DNA from: Apostichopus japonicus
Lineage: Eukaryota; Echinodermata; Holothuroidea; Aspidochirotida; Stichopodidae
Reading direction: 5' to 3'
Assembly (NCBI RefSeq): GCF_037975245.1
Contig: NC_092563.1
Location: 21,107,594 to 21,171,593, forward strand
Length of the DNA stretch: 64,000 nt
Made by a program: the position numbers and the translations under genes
Notes under the pieces: model-generated
The model's database searches: none
The model's input: only the letters and a program-made list of their open reading frames with translations
Told to the model about the DNA's origin: nothing
Part shown: positions 13,301 through 25,219 of the stretch, piece after piece
How positions within the stretch are numbered: the first letter of the stretch is position 1
Layout of the letters: each line of letters opens with the position of its first letter

Positions 13301-16300
13301 GGAGAAAGACAGAAAGAACGAAAAAAGAAATATAAAAAAAAAAGACTGTCACAAATAGCTCACCCTGCAGGGGGTGGAAAACTCTCTTGGACTTTGTAAT
13401 TGATTCGCACTTGATTAATTGCAAAAATTCTTTTATGGGTATGTATTCCTTTCTGTATACCATCTAAGGAAAAGGATATTTACCCGTCATGCCTAGGTAG
13501 GATTCCAAAAAAAAACATATTTTGCCAAAGGATAGAAAAGGGAACAACGGATTCGCTTCTCACCATCAGCTCAATTGGACTGAGAATTTTAAAATTAATG
13601 ATATACGCCTGCGATTTGCCTTGAAGCCCGACCAATGATTAATTAAACTAATAAAACAAAAAACAAAAACAAAACAATGATATAGTCTGCGAGGGGCGAG
13701 TCAAACATGCCAACGCGGCGTCCAAATCTGTCTGTTGAATGTTTTTACTATAATTGTCTTTATGACAGATAATGTAAAATAACCATAGCAATAACATTTA
13801 GTCCAAAACCACGCTCAGTGACTCAAACTACATATAAATATAAATAAAGGCTATAAATGTATATATTAAGATCCGAAGTAGTGTGTTGTTTGACATGACA
13901 TCATGATTCTGAAATTTACATCCCTTTTCGTATATGTACTTATAGAGAGACTTCAATTGGATCTCCTCCCTATAAGATATTAATTCACTCGTTGCTATTT
14001 AGACACCGTCATATATCACTGGGGGTCTGTTAAATATGCAATGAGTCATTGGAAGTTAAACGAGAACCCATAGTTGCCTTTCGGCGGCAGGCATGGCTAT
14101 ACACACCAATAATTAATATTCGTTCTTTAATTTTCACTAAAAAGTAGCCCCAAAGTCACCAAAGTCGTGTTCTCAATTTTTGTTTTCTTCATTTTTTTTT
14201 ACGATTTCAAGAAAAAGAAAAAAAAGACACTCTGGGTGAACTAGACTTGTAAAGTGTAAATTATCCCTTGGGGGATAAATTACTTTGGTGTAGACGATAA
14301 CGGGGGTATTTTTTCTATTAAGAAATAATAAAGTTTTTTTTCTATTATACGAGCCAGACAAAACATCGAGTAAATAGGGGAGTATATAGGGAAGAAACGT
14401 TAATTCCCGGCCTTCGACAGCGGTCATACATATCTAAACCGGTATTTTACGGTAGTAGATTCACATATTAGTCCCCCACAGGCTAATATGATAAGATAAA
14501 ATGATTATATTTAGAAAGAAAGAAAATATCCAGGCTAGAGGGACGTATAGACTGCAGTTACTCAAGGTTACTTGTAATGAACTGGCTCCTTTTCATTCCA
14601 GTCTCTTTCCTTTTCTATATCATTGTTTGTATTGTTTTTAGCCATAAATAACTTAAAGGGCAAGTCGAGTATATATTGTTATTAGTGGTTAAAGATTGTG
14701 AAAGGGGAAGAAAAAAAAAACCGAAGAAGGAAGAAGTTCGACAAGTGAAACTTTATACTGTGTAAGAATTTAATAAAATTTAAATGTAAGGGAAAAAAAT
14801 CACAATTACCAGCTACAGTAGCATCATCGGGGAGGTGTGGTGGGGGGGGGGGGGGGGGCTGTGTAGTAAAATGACACATAAATCGAAATTTGAAACTATT
14901 TATGTAACACACAGGAATTAAACCATCAACAAAGTACATCAAGTTTGTTTTGGCCTATTATGCACTACATAATGACACACGTTTCGAATTATTGTATTTA
15001 AACTTGGAATTGTCCTTTAAACGTATATAATTCACTATATCCTTGTGTCGCGGACATTATTATTCCCGGGGTCACTGACTCACCCCTAAACGGCGTTCAT
15101 TGGAAACAATTATATGGCAAAAAGGTCAATGCCGGTCGGTGAACTTCGCATCATACTCCTTCGAAGGGGGAATTCCAGATAAGCATGCAGTCCTTATTAA
15201 CTTTTTAAATCGCGGTCGAGTGGAAAGTTTGTCTATTTCTGGGAGAGCGGTACGGTAAGTAATAAATATTTCATATGCAGATATCACGTGATCACGTCAA
15301 AGTTAGAGCAAAAAAAGACCATTAGTTCTCACCATGCGTTTCATTGAACAGGAGGAAAACTGCTGACATTCCCCATTACGGCTAATGCCCTGCAGGAACT
15401 ACATGAATCGCATTCGGTGATGTGCAGATTACAAATCAGACTACTGCACGATTCACGACACGAATGATAATAATAAACCGTGACTACATTGATCATATTG
15501 TCAAGGCTAGACACAACCATATACATAAACTTAAAGGAGGTAGGTCGCCACAGTCGAATGACGTCATTCCCGTGTACATGAAGGCTATTTTTAAATAGAT
15601 TCAGTCATGGTGTATTCGGCAGCTCTAGTCACAAATATATTCAGGTTCTCCGAGAGGGGCGGAGGTCTACTGGGGCCCCGGGTCACCAGATGATTGGAAC
15701 GGGCAAATATGAAGAAAGAATAACATATTTTTTGTTCATAATGTATTGTCCATGAATGTATACCGCATGGAGACTGCAAAAAGGTGGGCCCCTCGCTGAC
15801 ATATTTTTCTCTGTGACATAATTGTCCCCGGGCCCGACCATGCTGTGGTTTCTACTCGATAGACCGATAGCCAATAAAACAGGCCCTGCGGCCAAGTCTA
15901 TATTATAATTGATAAATAATGCGACTAAGATTAACTTTTAGGCCTGTATACAGTGAGTAGACGACCGCACCATCATTAAAATAGCTTTAATTATGAGCCT
16001 TTCAGAGATTTAGCAGACATTAAAGGTGAATAACTTGAACTTGCCACGAATAGCTATAGAAACACTAAGCTCACAATTGTTTCTCAATTTTCTTGAGCAT
16101 TAAAATTTCCAGAATAAAACTTCTGGTTTTCCTGTATTTGTCTAATTCAAGACTTCTTAAAGTCTGAATGATAATATATTCCGAGCTAAATCCTCCGGAA
16201 ACTTTGGGACACAATAATTGAGCAATTTCCCAGGCTCATGTTTAAACTTGACGACAATATTGATGAAAGATATTTAAAAAAAAAAAATGGTGTGTGGTTC

Positions 16301-17189
16301 CGATTCTCTATGGTGTGGCAGAATCTACCTATAATGATTATCAATATTGCCCTGACATTTAGCAAGCTAAAATAGGGCTAAAAGTTGTCAAAAGGTTACG
16401 CAACTTCATTGGAGGTTTTTGTCTCTACAAATTATTCCATGAAATATGAGAGAACTCGATGAAACAGCTGAATGTCAAAGAGTGAATTTTCTGGGGTGCA
16501 CGGCAGTAACATTATTTACATTATTCCAAGTTTTAACATCAGTGACCATTATCTGACCTCCTAGCATATTTCTAGGCGATACTGATGACCTTTTGACATG
16601 CAGAGTCAGTCTGCTCAGCCTAAGCTTTCCTGCAGACCGAGCCTGGACCTAAAAAAGATCAAAATAGGATCGAAACTTCTGGCCGAGACCACCTTTAAAC
16701 ACAAGTTCCATTTGTGTTTACATCCGTACACACATCAACACGCAGACACACATATATCCCACTTATTGTGATTACGTAACCTGTTCTTCATGTACTTTTA
16801 CCAATAAGACTTACAACACGAAAATCTCCTATACCAAATTGTTAATGTCCTTTTTTTATCCCCTCCCTTCTTAAACTTGACTTCTACATTTTCTATATCA
16901 CTGCCGATAAATCCTTCCAATAGTCTGTTTTATCTTCCCGGTTAATACCGTGGTGTACAAACGAACACATCTATACACTTGACAAAAGTCGCCCCTCGGT
17001 AAGCCCTTCATTCGCCTTAAAAAACTTGTTCCCCTCCCATTGTCTTCACCCCTTTTGAAAAGCCTCGTTAAAAATAACAGAACACAAGCTTAAGGTTTCA
17101 CGCCCGTTAACAATAGAGGACAATGGCCATTACCCATACAAGGTCAGAAACGGAATGCGGCCATTGTTGCACTTTCACGGATCGATGCG
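7031..17189. other. No gene seen: AT-rich intergenic sequence
   Basis: Apart from the TA microsatellite at 10.3 kb there are G runs at 12470-12483 and 14842-14858, CA-rich tracts near 8900 and 11140, and a TGACGTCA near 15558. A 155-codon minus-strand frame (10696-11163) has no recognisable domain and I do not call it a gene. Confidence 0.65.
10296..10380. repeat. TA/TATG microsatellite
   Basis: Alternating TA with short TATG and AAATA interruptions over about 85 bp. The open frame across it encodes only Ile/Tyr repeats. Confidence 0.95.
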
Positions 17190-17207
17190 TTAACCTTTGT
17201 ATGAACG

Positions 17208-17345
17208 GAAATAGGCGATCAAATTAAGCCCGTCCATCAAATCCGACGACGGATCGAGGATTTCTTTACTGCCACCGTTACCCCGTGCAATCGGACCCAT
17301 CACTTTCGCGGCATAGAGCCAAAACTCGGCCTTGCATTCGCCATA
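17208..17345 (-). CDS. Coding-like GC-rich island, unrecognised
   Basis: Read on the minus strand, an open frame ends at a TAA (17190-17192 or just above) and its last ~50 codons look protein-like: GECKAEFWLYAAKVMGPIAR, then GNGGSKEILDPSSDLMDGLN, then LIAYFRSYKG. The upstream part of the same frame (Phe/Ile/Tyr-rich) is AT-rich and probably not coding. The base composition shifts sharply toward GC in this ~150-bp patch. It could be a terminal exon, a fragment of a mobile-element gene or a captured sequence. No clear acceptor was found. Confidence 0.25.
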
Positions 17346-17836
17346 TAGATAACGGTATTTATTAAAGGTGTAATAATAACAGGTTTTTATAAAAAAAAAA
17401 AACAATATATAATTTTGTTTAAGTTCTTGTTTCTTCTTCTAATCATAAGAAGACAGACAAAGAACAAAAGTTAGAAAAAAACGTTTCTTCCATCCATGCA
17501 AGTGATACTTTTGCACTTCAAAATTGTCGCATATGTTCCAATATGATGAGGACACTTCTCTATTACATACCGTATCCCGTAAATACCGGTATATGACGAA
17601 TCATAATGATCCATCCCCTCTTCTGTTTAGCTAATCTCTATACGATAAGTTTTGACGATAAAACTCGTCTTTCTCCCTGTCACACAGAGAGAGAGAGAGC
17701 GCGCGAATATATATATGAAACCATGGAGGTCTGTTTTTACCTCCATGATGAAACTAAAAGAGTTTGATGTCTCAAAATGATAAGTCTGAAACACTAATGA
17801 TCTTCTACAAATTCAAAGATCCTACTATAGGATCGA

Positions 17837-17975
17837 AATTTCAGGCCCATCATGTTTCTCTGACGGGAGTAGGGGTGATAAATTTCAGGCCCATCATGTT
17901 TCTCTGACGGGACGAAGGGTGATACATTTCAGGCCCATATCATGTTTCTCTGACGGGGGTATAGGGGTGATAATT
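17837..17975. repeat. 44-bp tandem repeat, three copies
   Basis: Three head-to-tail copies beginning (A/C)ATTTCAGGCCCAT and continuing CATGTTTCTCTGACGGG, with starts at 17837, 17881 and 17925. The third has a small ATA/TAT insertion. It lies about 300 bp before the gag remnant, with no proven relation to it. Confidence 0.85.
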
Positions 17976-18248
17976 TCTTGCCCTTAATACTATAACACTG
18001 TTTACAGTGGATGAGCAGTTTGTCAACAGCTTCTTCTTGTTACTTTTAAAAAAAATATACAAAACCCAGTTGAACAACATAAATATAGGGACGTGTGTCA
18101 TTCCCCATCCTATCCTTGACACATTGCGGGTACAGTATACGAAATTTATGTTATCAATTGATTATATATCTAATGTTATTTGCTGTAAGAAAAGTATAAT
18201 TGTTTGGGATTAAGTGCGCAATAGTCATTTTGGACCTGCGTTGTGTAT

Positions 18249-18278
18249 GTGGGGTGGGGGATGGGTGGGGTAGGGGGT
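18249..18278 (+). other. Potential G-quadruplex tract
   Basis: GGGGTGGGGG-AT-GGGTGGGG-TA-GGGGG has five runs of at least three Gs separated by 1-2 bases, a strong quadruplex-forming pattern. It abuts the start of the gag remnant. Confidence 0.7.
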
Positions 18279-18280
18279 AA

Positions 18281-18976
18281 GATGTACTGATAGGTACTGC
18301 TAGATTATGGATTGAAGGAAAGGTATTTGAGACATTACAGGATTTACAAACTGTATTTGTCAATCGCTTCAGTCCATCACAGTCTCAATTTGCCCATGTC
18401 ACCCAGTTTGAGAATATTACATATATTCCTGGGGAAAGTGCTGAGCAACACTTATCCAAAATAAGACAACTTGCTCAAATAATAGGGTATGGGGATGACC
18501 AAGTAAGAGATAAGTTCTTATCAACCCTGCCATCAAAATGTCGCACTGCTGTACTAATGTCAGCTCCTGACAACATTTTGGAGACCATAGTTACTCGTAC
18601 CCAGTGTTTTTTTGATCTCCAGGATAAAAAAGCTTCTAAGGAAGTATCATTCTCTGCTAGAGAAGTAGACGAGATAACATAGTTGAAAGATCAGTTGCAG
18701 ACTTTAAATATGGCACAAGGAGAGTTCAGAGAACCACGCAAATTGCAGCGTGACAGTACTCCCAACCGTAACCGATCAAATTCCCCATCAGTTAACAGAG
18801 GAGGTAAAAGCCCTAATAGGCGAACCTCAGGATCGCACAATAACTTAGGGAAGGATACTGGTAGATATTACAGGCGCAAAATTTTTTGTGACTATTGCCT
18901 GTATCCCGGTCATACATGGCGTAACTGTAGAAAACGTCGTCCGGGGCATGGGAATCATCTCCTTGAGGAATTATGA
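18281..18976 (+). pseudogene. Ty3/gypsy-like gag remnant with CCHC zinc knuckle
   Basis: One frame is open from just after a TAA at 18278-18280 to the TGA at 18974-18976, apart from one internal TAG at 18680-18682. The N-terminal part has a capsid-like pattern: ARLWIEGKVF, then a Gln/Phe-rich stretch, then a long helix-like segment around HLSKIRQLAQ and KFLSTLP. A basic, Ser/Arg/Asn-rich linker follows. The last part carries a zinc knuckle C-DY-C-LYPG-H-TWRN-C, that is CX2CX4HX4C, with its cysteines at 18887, 18896 and 18926 and its His at 18911. This is the nucleocapsid motif of retrotransposon Gag. No protease, RT or integrase follows and no LTR was recognised, so it is a fragment or a gag-only copy. 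The single stop suggests limited decay, but I cannot judge whether it is expressed. Confidence 0.75.
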
Positions 18977-20590
18977 AAATAGAATGTGCTGGGAGATAAA
19001 ATTATGTTATATTTTGAAACATTTGAAACGATGTTGCAAGAATTGTCGACTGTTTAGGTTGTACCGTACAAACATGTTCTATATTTATTCACTGTATACT
19101 GATTTTATATAACATTCTTTCTGTCAGTGCGGGCAGTGGGAGTGGTGGCCGCGTCCCCATGTTTTCGGTGTGTGGGGGGGGGGGGGGGCGCTAAACCCAC
19201 GAAGTACACATTGTATATTGTCATTAGGACAGAATGTTTTATATAACGTAACTAACAATTGAGCCCCACACATGCATTGGACATATACGGTACGTTCTTT
19301 ACTAATTTGGAGTGCGTTCATACAAAATATACAAAAGCCCGCTTTTACCGAGTACAACAAAACCATGGGATACTCTATACCGGTATGTCTATTACAGAAC
19401 CAATTACAGAACAAAATTAAACTTAACTTGAAATTGTTTATTTAATTTGTTCTTCTTTCACTGTTGTTTTTTCTCTTATTTTCTGTCTGTCTTTCTTTCT
19501 CTCTCTCTTTCATTTCCTGTCTTTTTTCGTCTTGTGATTTTTGATTCCCCATTTGTCTTCTCTTGTCTACTGTTACCTTAAATATTTCACCAAAGCCCCT
19601 TTAAGCAAGTAACTCTCAAGTTTTAGGTCCTTTTTTTTTTTTTTGTTCGAAATATTACATGGAACCCTGCGGGACCCGTAGTCAACTTGTGGTGAGAAAT
19701 CCAATCTTTTAAGTTCGCATTGTAATTCTGTATTACTAATTCTCACATGTTGACTTTGGTAAACATTGAATAATTCGTGAGGGTGGGCCATCTTCGCTAG
19801 GGGAAACTCAAAATCAAACTTGACAGTAAACCGCAAAGGACGACAAATAATTATTGCGAATGAAATTAGTAAATGAAGAAGATAAATATTACGAAAGAAC
19901 CAGGGGAAGAGGAAGAGGAAGCAGAAAAATAATATTAACCAAAAAAAAAATGAGCAAAAAAAAAATGAACAATTCATTGGCACTGTCAATCAAGTTTATG
20001 TATTGTTTGTTAATCCCCAATAACACTCAAATTGACCATTCAGTTGGCTCCCACGAGGTTCCTTTATGAAGACACATTGTCCAAACGTGGGAGCGGACAC
20101 TTTTCCACAGAATTGGTAGAAAATGACAAATTATGGGGAGAAATAGGAAGCTAGAAAATGGCTTAAAAGGTGACTAAGAAAGTAGATCAGTTTTGACTAG
20201 AAAAGAGTGACTGTTTTCTTGGGCTGTGAATAAAGCTGAAACTGATTTTTCCAGAATCATGCGTGCAGGAAGACGGATCAAAACCTAGATCGAACTATAT
20301 TACTGATTTGCAGATATTATACACAAAATTGCTATTTGTATGTCGGTTATAACCTCATGAAAACTTTAAATTAGTGTTTGACGTTGATTATAGCAACACT
20401 GTAAGCTTTATGTATGCTATACATGTCTCACATGCACGACGCCCAAACTTATAGGGAATACCACTGCGTATTATATAAACTGTAGGTTGGTTATATGTCT
20501 TAACATCAATATAACATCATTCATGCTCCTGCGTATTATAATTTATGCAAATACATGCCTATACAGCCGCTATATACCATGAAGCATGAT
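18977..20590. other. No gene seen downstream of the gag remnant
   Basis: No protease, reverse transcriptase or integrase motifs follow the gag frame. There is a G15 run (19174-19188), a long T/C-rich tract (about 19445-19565) and a 9-bp stem (GCTCCCACG/CGTGGGAGC) near 20047-20094. Confidence 0.65.
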
Positions 20591-21079
20591 AACGTAAAGG
20601 TGCCTTAAAAAATGTTAAGATTCTTCTTATTTTGTTGGTAAATACTAGTATTTATTTTGCAGCAATGAAATGACAAATGCCTCAAACTTCTATTAACTGA
20701 GGAATGCAACAAATTTGCTGCAAAAATGACAAAATGATTAATTAGCAAATGTCATCAATTTACCAATTTTCTGACAGCGAAATGATAAATTGACCACTTC
20801 ATACAATTCATCAATTCAACATTTTGACTTACCAATAAAAAAAATTAAGAGAGACAGAGAGATGAATTACGCTCGCATCAGAAAGTCATCATTTCAACAT
20901 TTTCCAGCAAATGTGATAAATTGATCACTATACTACATCTCGTCAATTGAACATTTTGCAACAAAATTATCTTCTACATTCGCATTTGAATGTCATTAAA
21001 TGAACATTTTGAAGCAAGATATATGAATTGCCGCAAAATTGCAGAAAAAGATCTTAACATTTTTGACAGCACCCTGAAC
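20591..21079. mobile_element. TIR element with internal tandem repeats
   Basis: The left end AAGGTGCCTTAAAAAATGTT followed by AAGATTCTT is an imperfect inverted repeat of the right end AAAGATCTTAACATTTTTGA followed by CAGCACCCT, giving ~30-bp termini. The bases AACGT lie outside both ends and may be part of a target duplication. The interior carries at least two diverged ~110-bp units built around GTCATCA-TTT, TGATAAATTGA(C/T)CACT and TCAA(T)TNAACATTTTG. This looks like a MITE with an internally amplified core. There is no coding capacity and I cannot assign a superfamily. Confidence 0.6.
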
Positions 21080-22992
21080 GTTTCCTTAATATAGGATAAT
21101 ATTTCAATTTTGATGTATCGACAGTTTTGAAAAGTAACCGAAACCAAATCACGAATATATTTCCCGGCACTATAGGCCTACCTGTCTGTACAGAATAACA
21201 TCCATCAAATAGCTTGATATACAGTAACCTAAATGGTATACATAATTGAACAAATCAAGAGCAGGGAGACAGCGGTAGATTCAGGATTTCTTGCAGTAAG
21301 GGGACCGGTTGGAGACAAGTATCATTCCGGGGGGGGGGGGGGGGGACAGAAATGCAGTATACTACTAATATATACGGTGTACAGAAAAAATAACCATGAT
21401 AATAATAAATATAAAACATTGGGAAAATATAAGCATGCAAAGAATGATGGGGGAAAAAAAGTTGTCCACAATAGCCTATAACTATGTTATGATCAATGAA
21501 AGGCATATTACCGTATTGTTATAAATTTTTAAATCTATAACCTATATATGCAGAGCATCACTGATACGGACTTTGCTCACTCTCATAACCGCAAAATGGC
21601 AATTAAACCTATAATTGTCGTTGCTTATGAAACGCTTAATCACCCAACGTGGCAGTTTATGTCTGAACTTTACTTTTCGACCAAAAACTGACTCTCGATC
21701 TTTCTAAATTTTAGATAAAATGTCATAGAAGACGTCACACTATCAGTTCTTACGACGAAAAAAAGAAGAAAAAAAACTATGATAAAACACCTTTCAAGGC
21801 AGATCACGCGTCGAGTGTTCGCGGAAATGGCTTTTAATATTTACAATCGTATTTTTTTTCCACTACGATTTTACGCGAATGCAGGCTGTCACGTGACCAT
21901 TTTTGATAATTTGCCAAATTTTTGGATGGATGACACGAACAGGGACTAGAAATATTAGCAAGTTTCTCTATTAATCAAATGATCGATACAACTTATTATG
22001 TATCGTTCCATTACTGCGTTCATTGATCGACTTATGACGGATGTAACGTTTGATCGAATGAGACTATTCCATTCCTCTTCGGGGATACAAAAATGGATTC
22101 ATTATTTACAAACCTGCATTTGGCGCTTTTCAAATGCATGGTTTCGAAACATTTCTACATATATGTTGTTGGTCATACAGAATCTTCGTCTCCACTTGAC
22201 ACAGTTTTCTCGACAGGGACTATAGGACTAACTTAAATACTTCGATTAACCGAAAAACAAATATCGATTAGTCTTCTTCGCACTGACTGACAGTGATGCA
22301 AAATCCACAATAATAGTAATATAGTATCTGACTTCTGTCAGACTGAGACAATCTTGCCAAATGGAGAGCTTTGTTTCATTACCGTTATAGTATGTTTGTA
22401 AGAAGGTCCGTAACTAGCACGGAACGCCAAAAGTATCGCTTTATAAGTGTGCATGTACGGTTCGACATATCAGTTTACATGTGCAACATATTATCATTTC
22501 ATCTATGGGTATATCGACATATTTCATGAGCCTTTTGGCGTTCCATACACAACATGGTATTGCTCGAACCAGCCTTACAGTGAAGATCATTTTTTCCAAA
22601 ACAAATTTCTCGCATGGCTAATGACAAGTATTACGGTAGCGGTCGTCATGGTGGACTGGAGTCTGCCACACTGCACACCACTGACCAAACAGTATAGTGA
22701 CGTCACATCATCAATGCTTACTCCGACTATCAATGTCCAAATTAAGTACACAGGTGGGGAATCTCTGGGCTTTCTTTTTTCACACTCCCAAGAAACAGGC
22801 CCCGAAAGAAAAGGACCCCGCTGTTATGTCATAATCCTGTGACGACAGTTTATAGCCTATATACTTAGCGCTATTACCGTTACAGAGCACATATTAAGTC
22901 CTCGCAGATATGAACAAATGCATGTAAATTCTAATCTAGTTGCAATCAGGTTCACTCGAGTAAAAAGTATGATGAATGGGTTTCTTCCCGAG
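21080..22992. other. No gene seen
   Basis: Contains a G17 run (21329-21345) and a TGACGTCA near 22699. A 131-codon plus-strand frame (22447-22842) has one hydrophobic stretch but no recognised family or exon signals, so it is left uncalled. Confidence 0.6.
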
Positions 22993-23364
22993 CAAGGGCG
23001 TAGGAACCGGGGGGCTGGGGGGCCCCAGCCCCCCCCCAGTGAAAAATGTGGAGGGGCGGAAGTATCATTCCGCCCCCCCGGTTCGCAAGTCAGAAAACCC
23101 CTTTTTCATTTCCAAATGAGAAAAAAAAATCTCATTTGGAGCACCAAATTGCATCTAAGGCCAGGTGAAAATACAAAATTAAGTTTACAAAATGGAGTGG
23201 GTGTTGAAGTGTGCTATATTGCACCAAATTGCATCTGAGGCCACCTGGAAATGCAAAAAATTCCAAAGGGGAGGGGGACACCCCTCCCCTTAGACCCCTC
23301 CCCCAGGCCGGCCATCAGTCTTCAGCCCCCCCCCCCACTCAAAAGTACCTTCCTACGCCACTGT
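22993..23364. mobile_element. hAT-type MITE, copy 1
   Basis: Non-autonomous DNA element of about 371 bp with short terminal inverted repeats CAAGGGCGTAGGAA / TTCCTACGCCACTG. Flanks TTCCCGAG (22985-22992) and TTTCCGAG (23365-23372) look like an 8-bp target duplication with one mismatch, typical of hAT elements. The interior has opposed G/C runs, a perfect hairpin (CCAAATGAGA...TCTCATTTGG) and a repeated GCACCAAATTGCATCT block about 67 bp apart. It is nearly identical to the copy at 39.8 kb apart from run lengths and a handful of substitutions. Open frames across it are meaningless. Confidence 0.82.
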
Positions 23365-25184
23365 TTTCCGAGTATTAGCCTACAACGAAATGTTTTGTTA
23401 CGAAATACATTTCTCTCTCAATCAGTATCATGTATACGATGCAATTACTTCAAGTCGTAATTAGCCCACGCAATTACAAGTTCATAACAGTAATAGTCTC
23501 CGCCCGTATTTGTAAATCAGGTTTTTTTTCTATACAGTGCAGGGTATATAAACGTCTAAAACCAAGTGATTTGGTTTTGAACAGTTACGACCTGTCATGC
23601 ATGATCAGCGGATGCTGTTAGTGAGATTCGTTTGCCTGTTTCGACATAATGGTTGTGTGCATGGTATTAGTTATGTAGTGAACCGCAAATTGTTAGGCCC
23701 CGGACCAAGGATCATCCACGACTGGGCTGAGCCACGACCCACCAGACACCCCTACCCCCCCCACCCGTATACAGAGTGGTTCTCAGCATGCTATCTTGGA
23801 TAATGGACTTGATGTAATCGATCACCATCAGCAAGCTCCGAAAACCGTAGATAAACTTTCCGATGTTTAGAATAAAAAATCACGCAACTCATCGAGAAAA
23901 TAATAATTCGCGATCCACTCTTGGTTCGCGCCATTTTAGTTTTGGAAAATCGGTCTATACTAAGTGTGTGTGTTTATACGTGAAGGGAGATGTGGAGATG
24001 GTATCCCATTATAATAAACACCCTCAACAACTTCTTTGACAGAGAGACGAAGAGGAGGGAACAAGAACTATGTTCTTGCAAGAAACTTACAGAGACAACC
24101 AATACATGTATCTCCACCTGTTACACATTCTCTCTCGCTGTACCGCTATAGTTCGGACCGAAATCTTGAAGACTTTTCTTCCATGTCCTTTTTTTTCCTT
24201 TTCCTTCTTCTTCTTCTTGTCGTTTTGAGTGACACCTGCCAATATCGTAGTTTCGATTATTCACACCAGCTAGAAAAGCTTATCAAACAATGAAAATCAA
24301 AACTGGTCATTGTGCTCGCTTTGTCAACTGTTGCCACTAAGGGGGCAATGGCTGTTTATGGAGGGGGCTAAACTTGCATAGGCACAGCAGAGGGCAAGAG
24401 TCATATGTGCCCCGGGGACTCTCATGAAAAGCCAAGAAACTTCCCCTTTTAGGTGACTTGTTTATTTAAAAATTTGAAATATGAAGGAAAATCTCTTCTT
24501 TTTTTTTTCCTTCCTTTTTTTTCTTCTTCCTTTAAGTGAAGATTTGTTTTCTCCTTCGACACGGCCTTTTAAACCACGTTGAAGTTCATAACGAGACGAA
24601 CAGTTGTGTGTGAATTGTACCTTTCTTATATACATGAAATCCTGTCGTTGTAATACTAAGGTCGTATAGATATAGACGAGTTCTCGTGTATGGAGGTCAT
24701 GGATGGTTTTAGTCCTACCGAGAAATACATGAAATTTTCTCTTCCATGCAAAAAGTCTCTTCAAAATTGTTAAGAATATAGCAATTATATTGCAGTCCAT
24801 GTTCGAAACGTGTTGAATACAGCGATTTGCGTTTCTCTTCAAACATTTTCTTTTCACTCCCCAGTCTTTGCCTGCTTGATTTAAGACCCGAAATGCAATA
24901 TATACAAAGACGTACTGCGATATATGGGATAATTATTAACCTGTTAATCTTGGTATTAATGGTGAGACCTGGGATGGTTACCAAAACTTTATTAAGAGTG
25001 TATAAGTAGTTGGCATGAGACCGCGTGTAGCATCACAGACCGAGAAAATCTGTTTGGCCAATTACACGAACGAACTTATGCTTCTACAAAGTAAAGCTTT
25101 GTTTATACACCCCTCCCCCACCCCACCCCTCGACCCCTCGGTCATGCTCTTCTTTTTCTTTCTTTTCATTTATTTCTTTACCTT

Positions 25185-25219
<35 letters not shown>

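Noticed and set aside
19573-19989. 138-codon minus-strand frame
   Set aside because: The N-terminal half is the shadow of A/G-rich DNA (Phe/Leu runs) and the rest has no recognised domain.
22447-22842. 131-codon plus-strand frame with a hydrophobic segment
   Set aside because: No family resemblance, no exon signals, and not distinguishable from chance.
24462-24857. 131-codon minus-strand frame
   Set aside because: Lys/Arg-rich end derives from a T/C tract; no domain.
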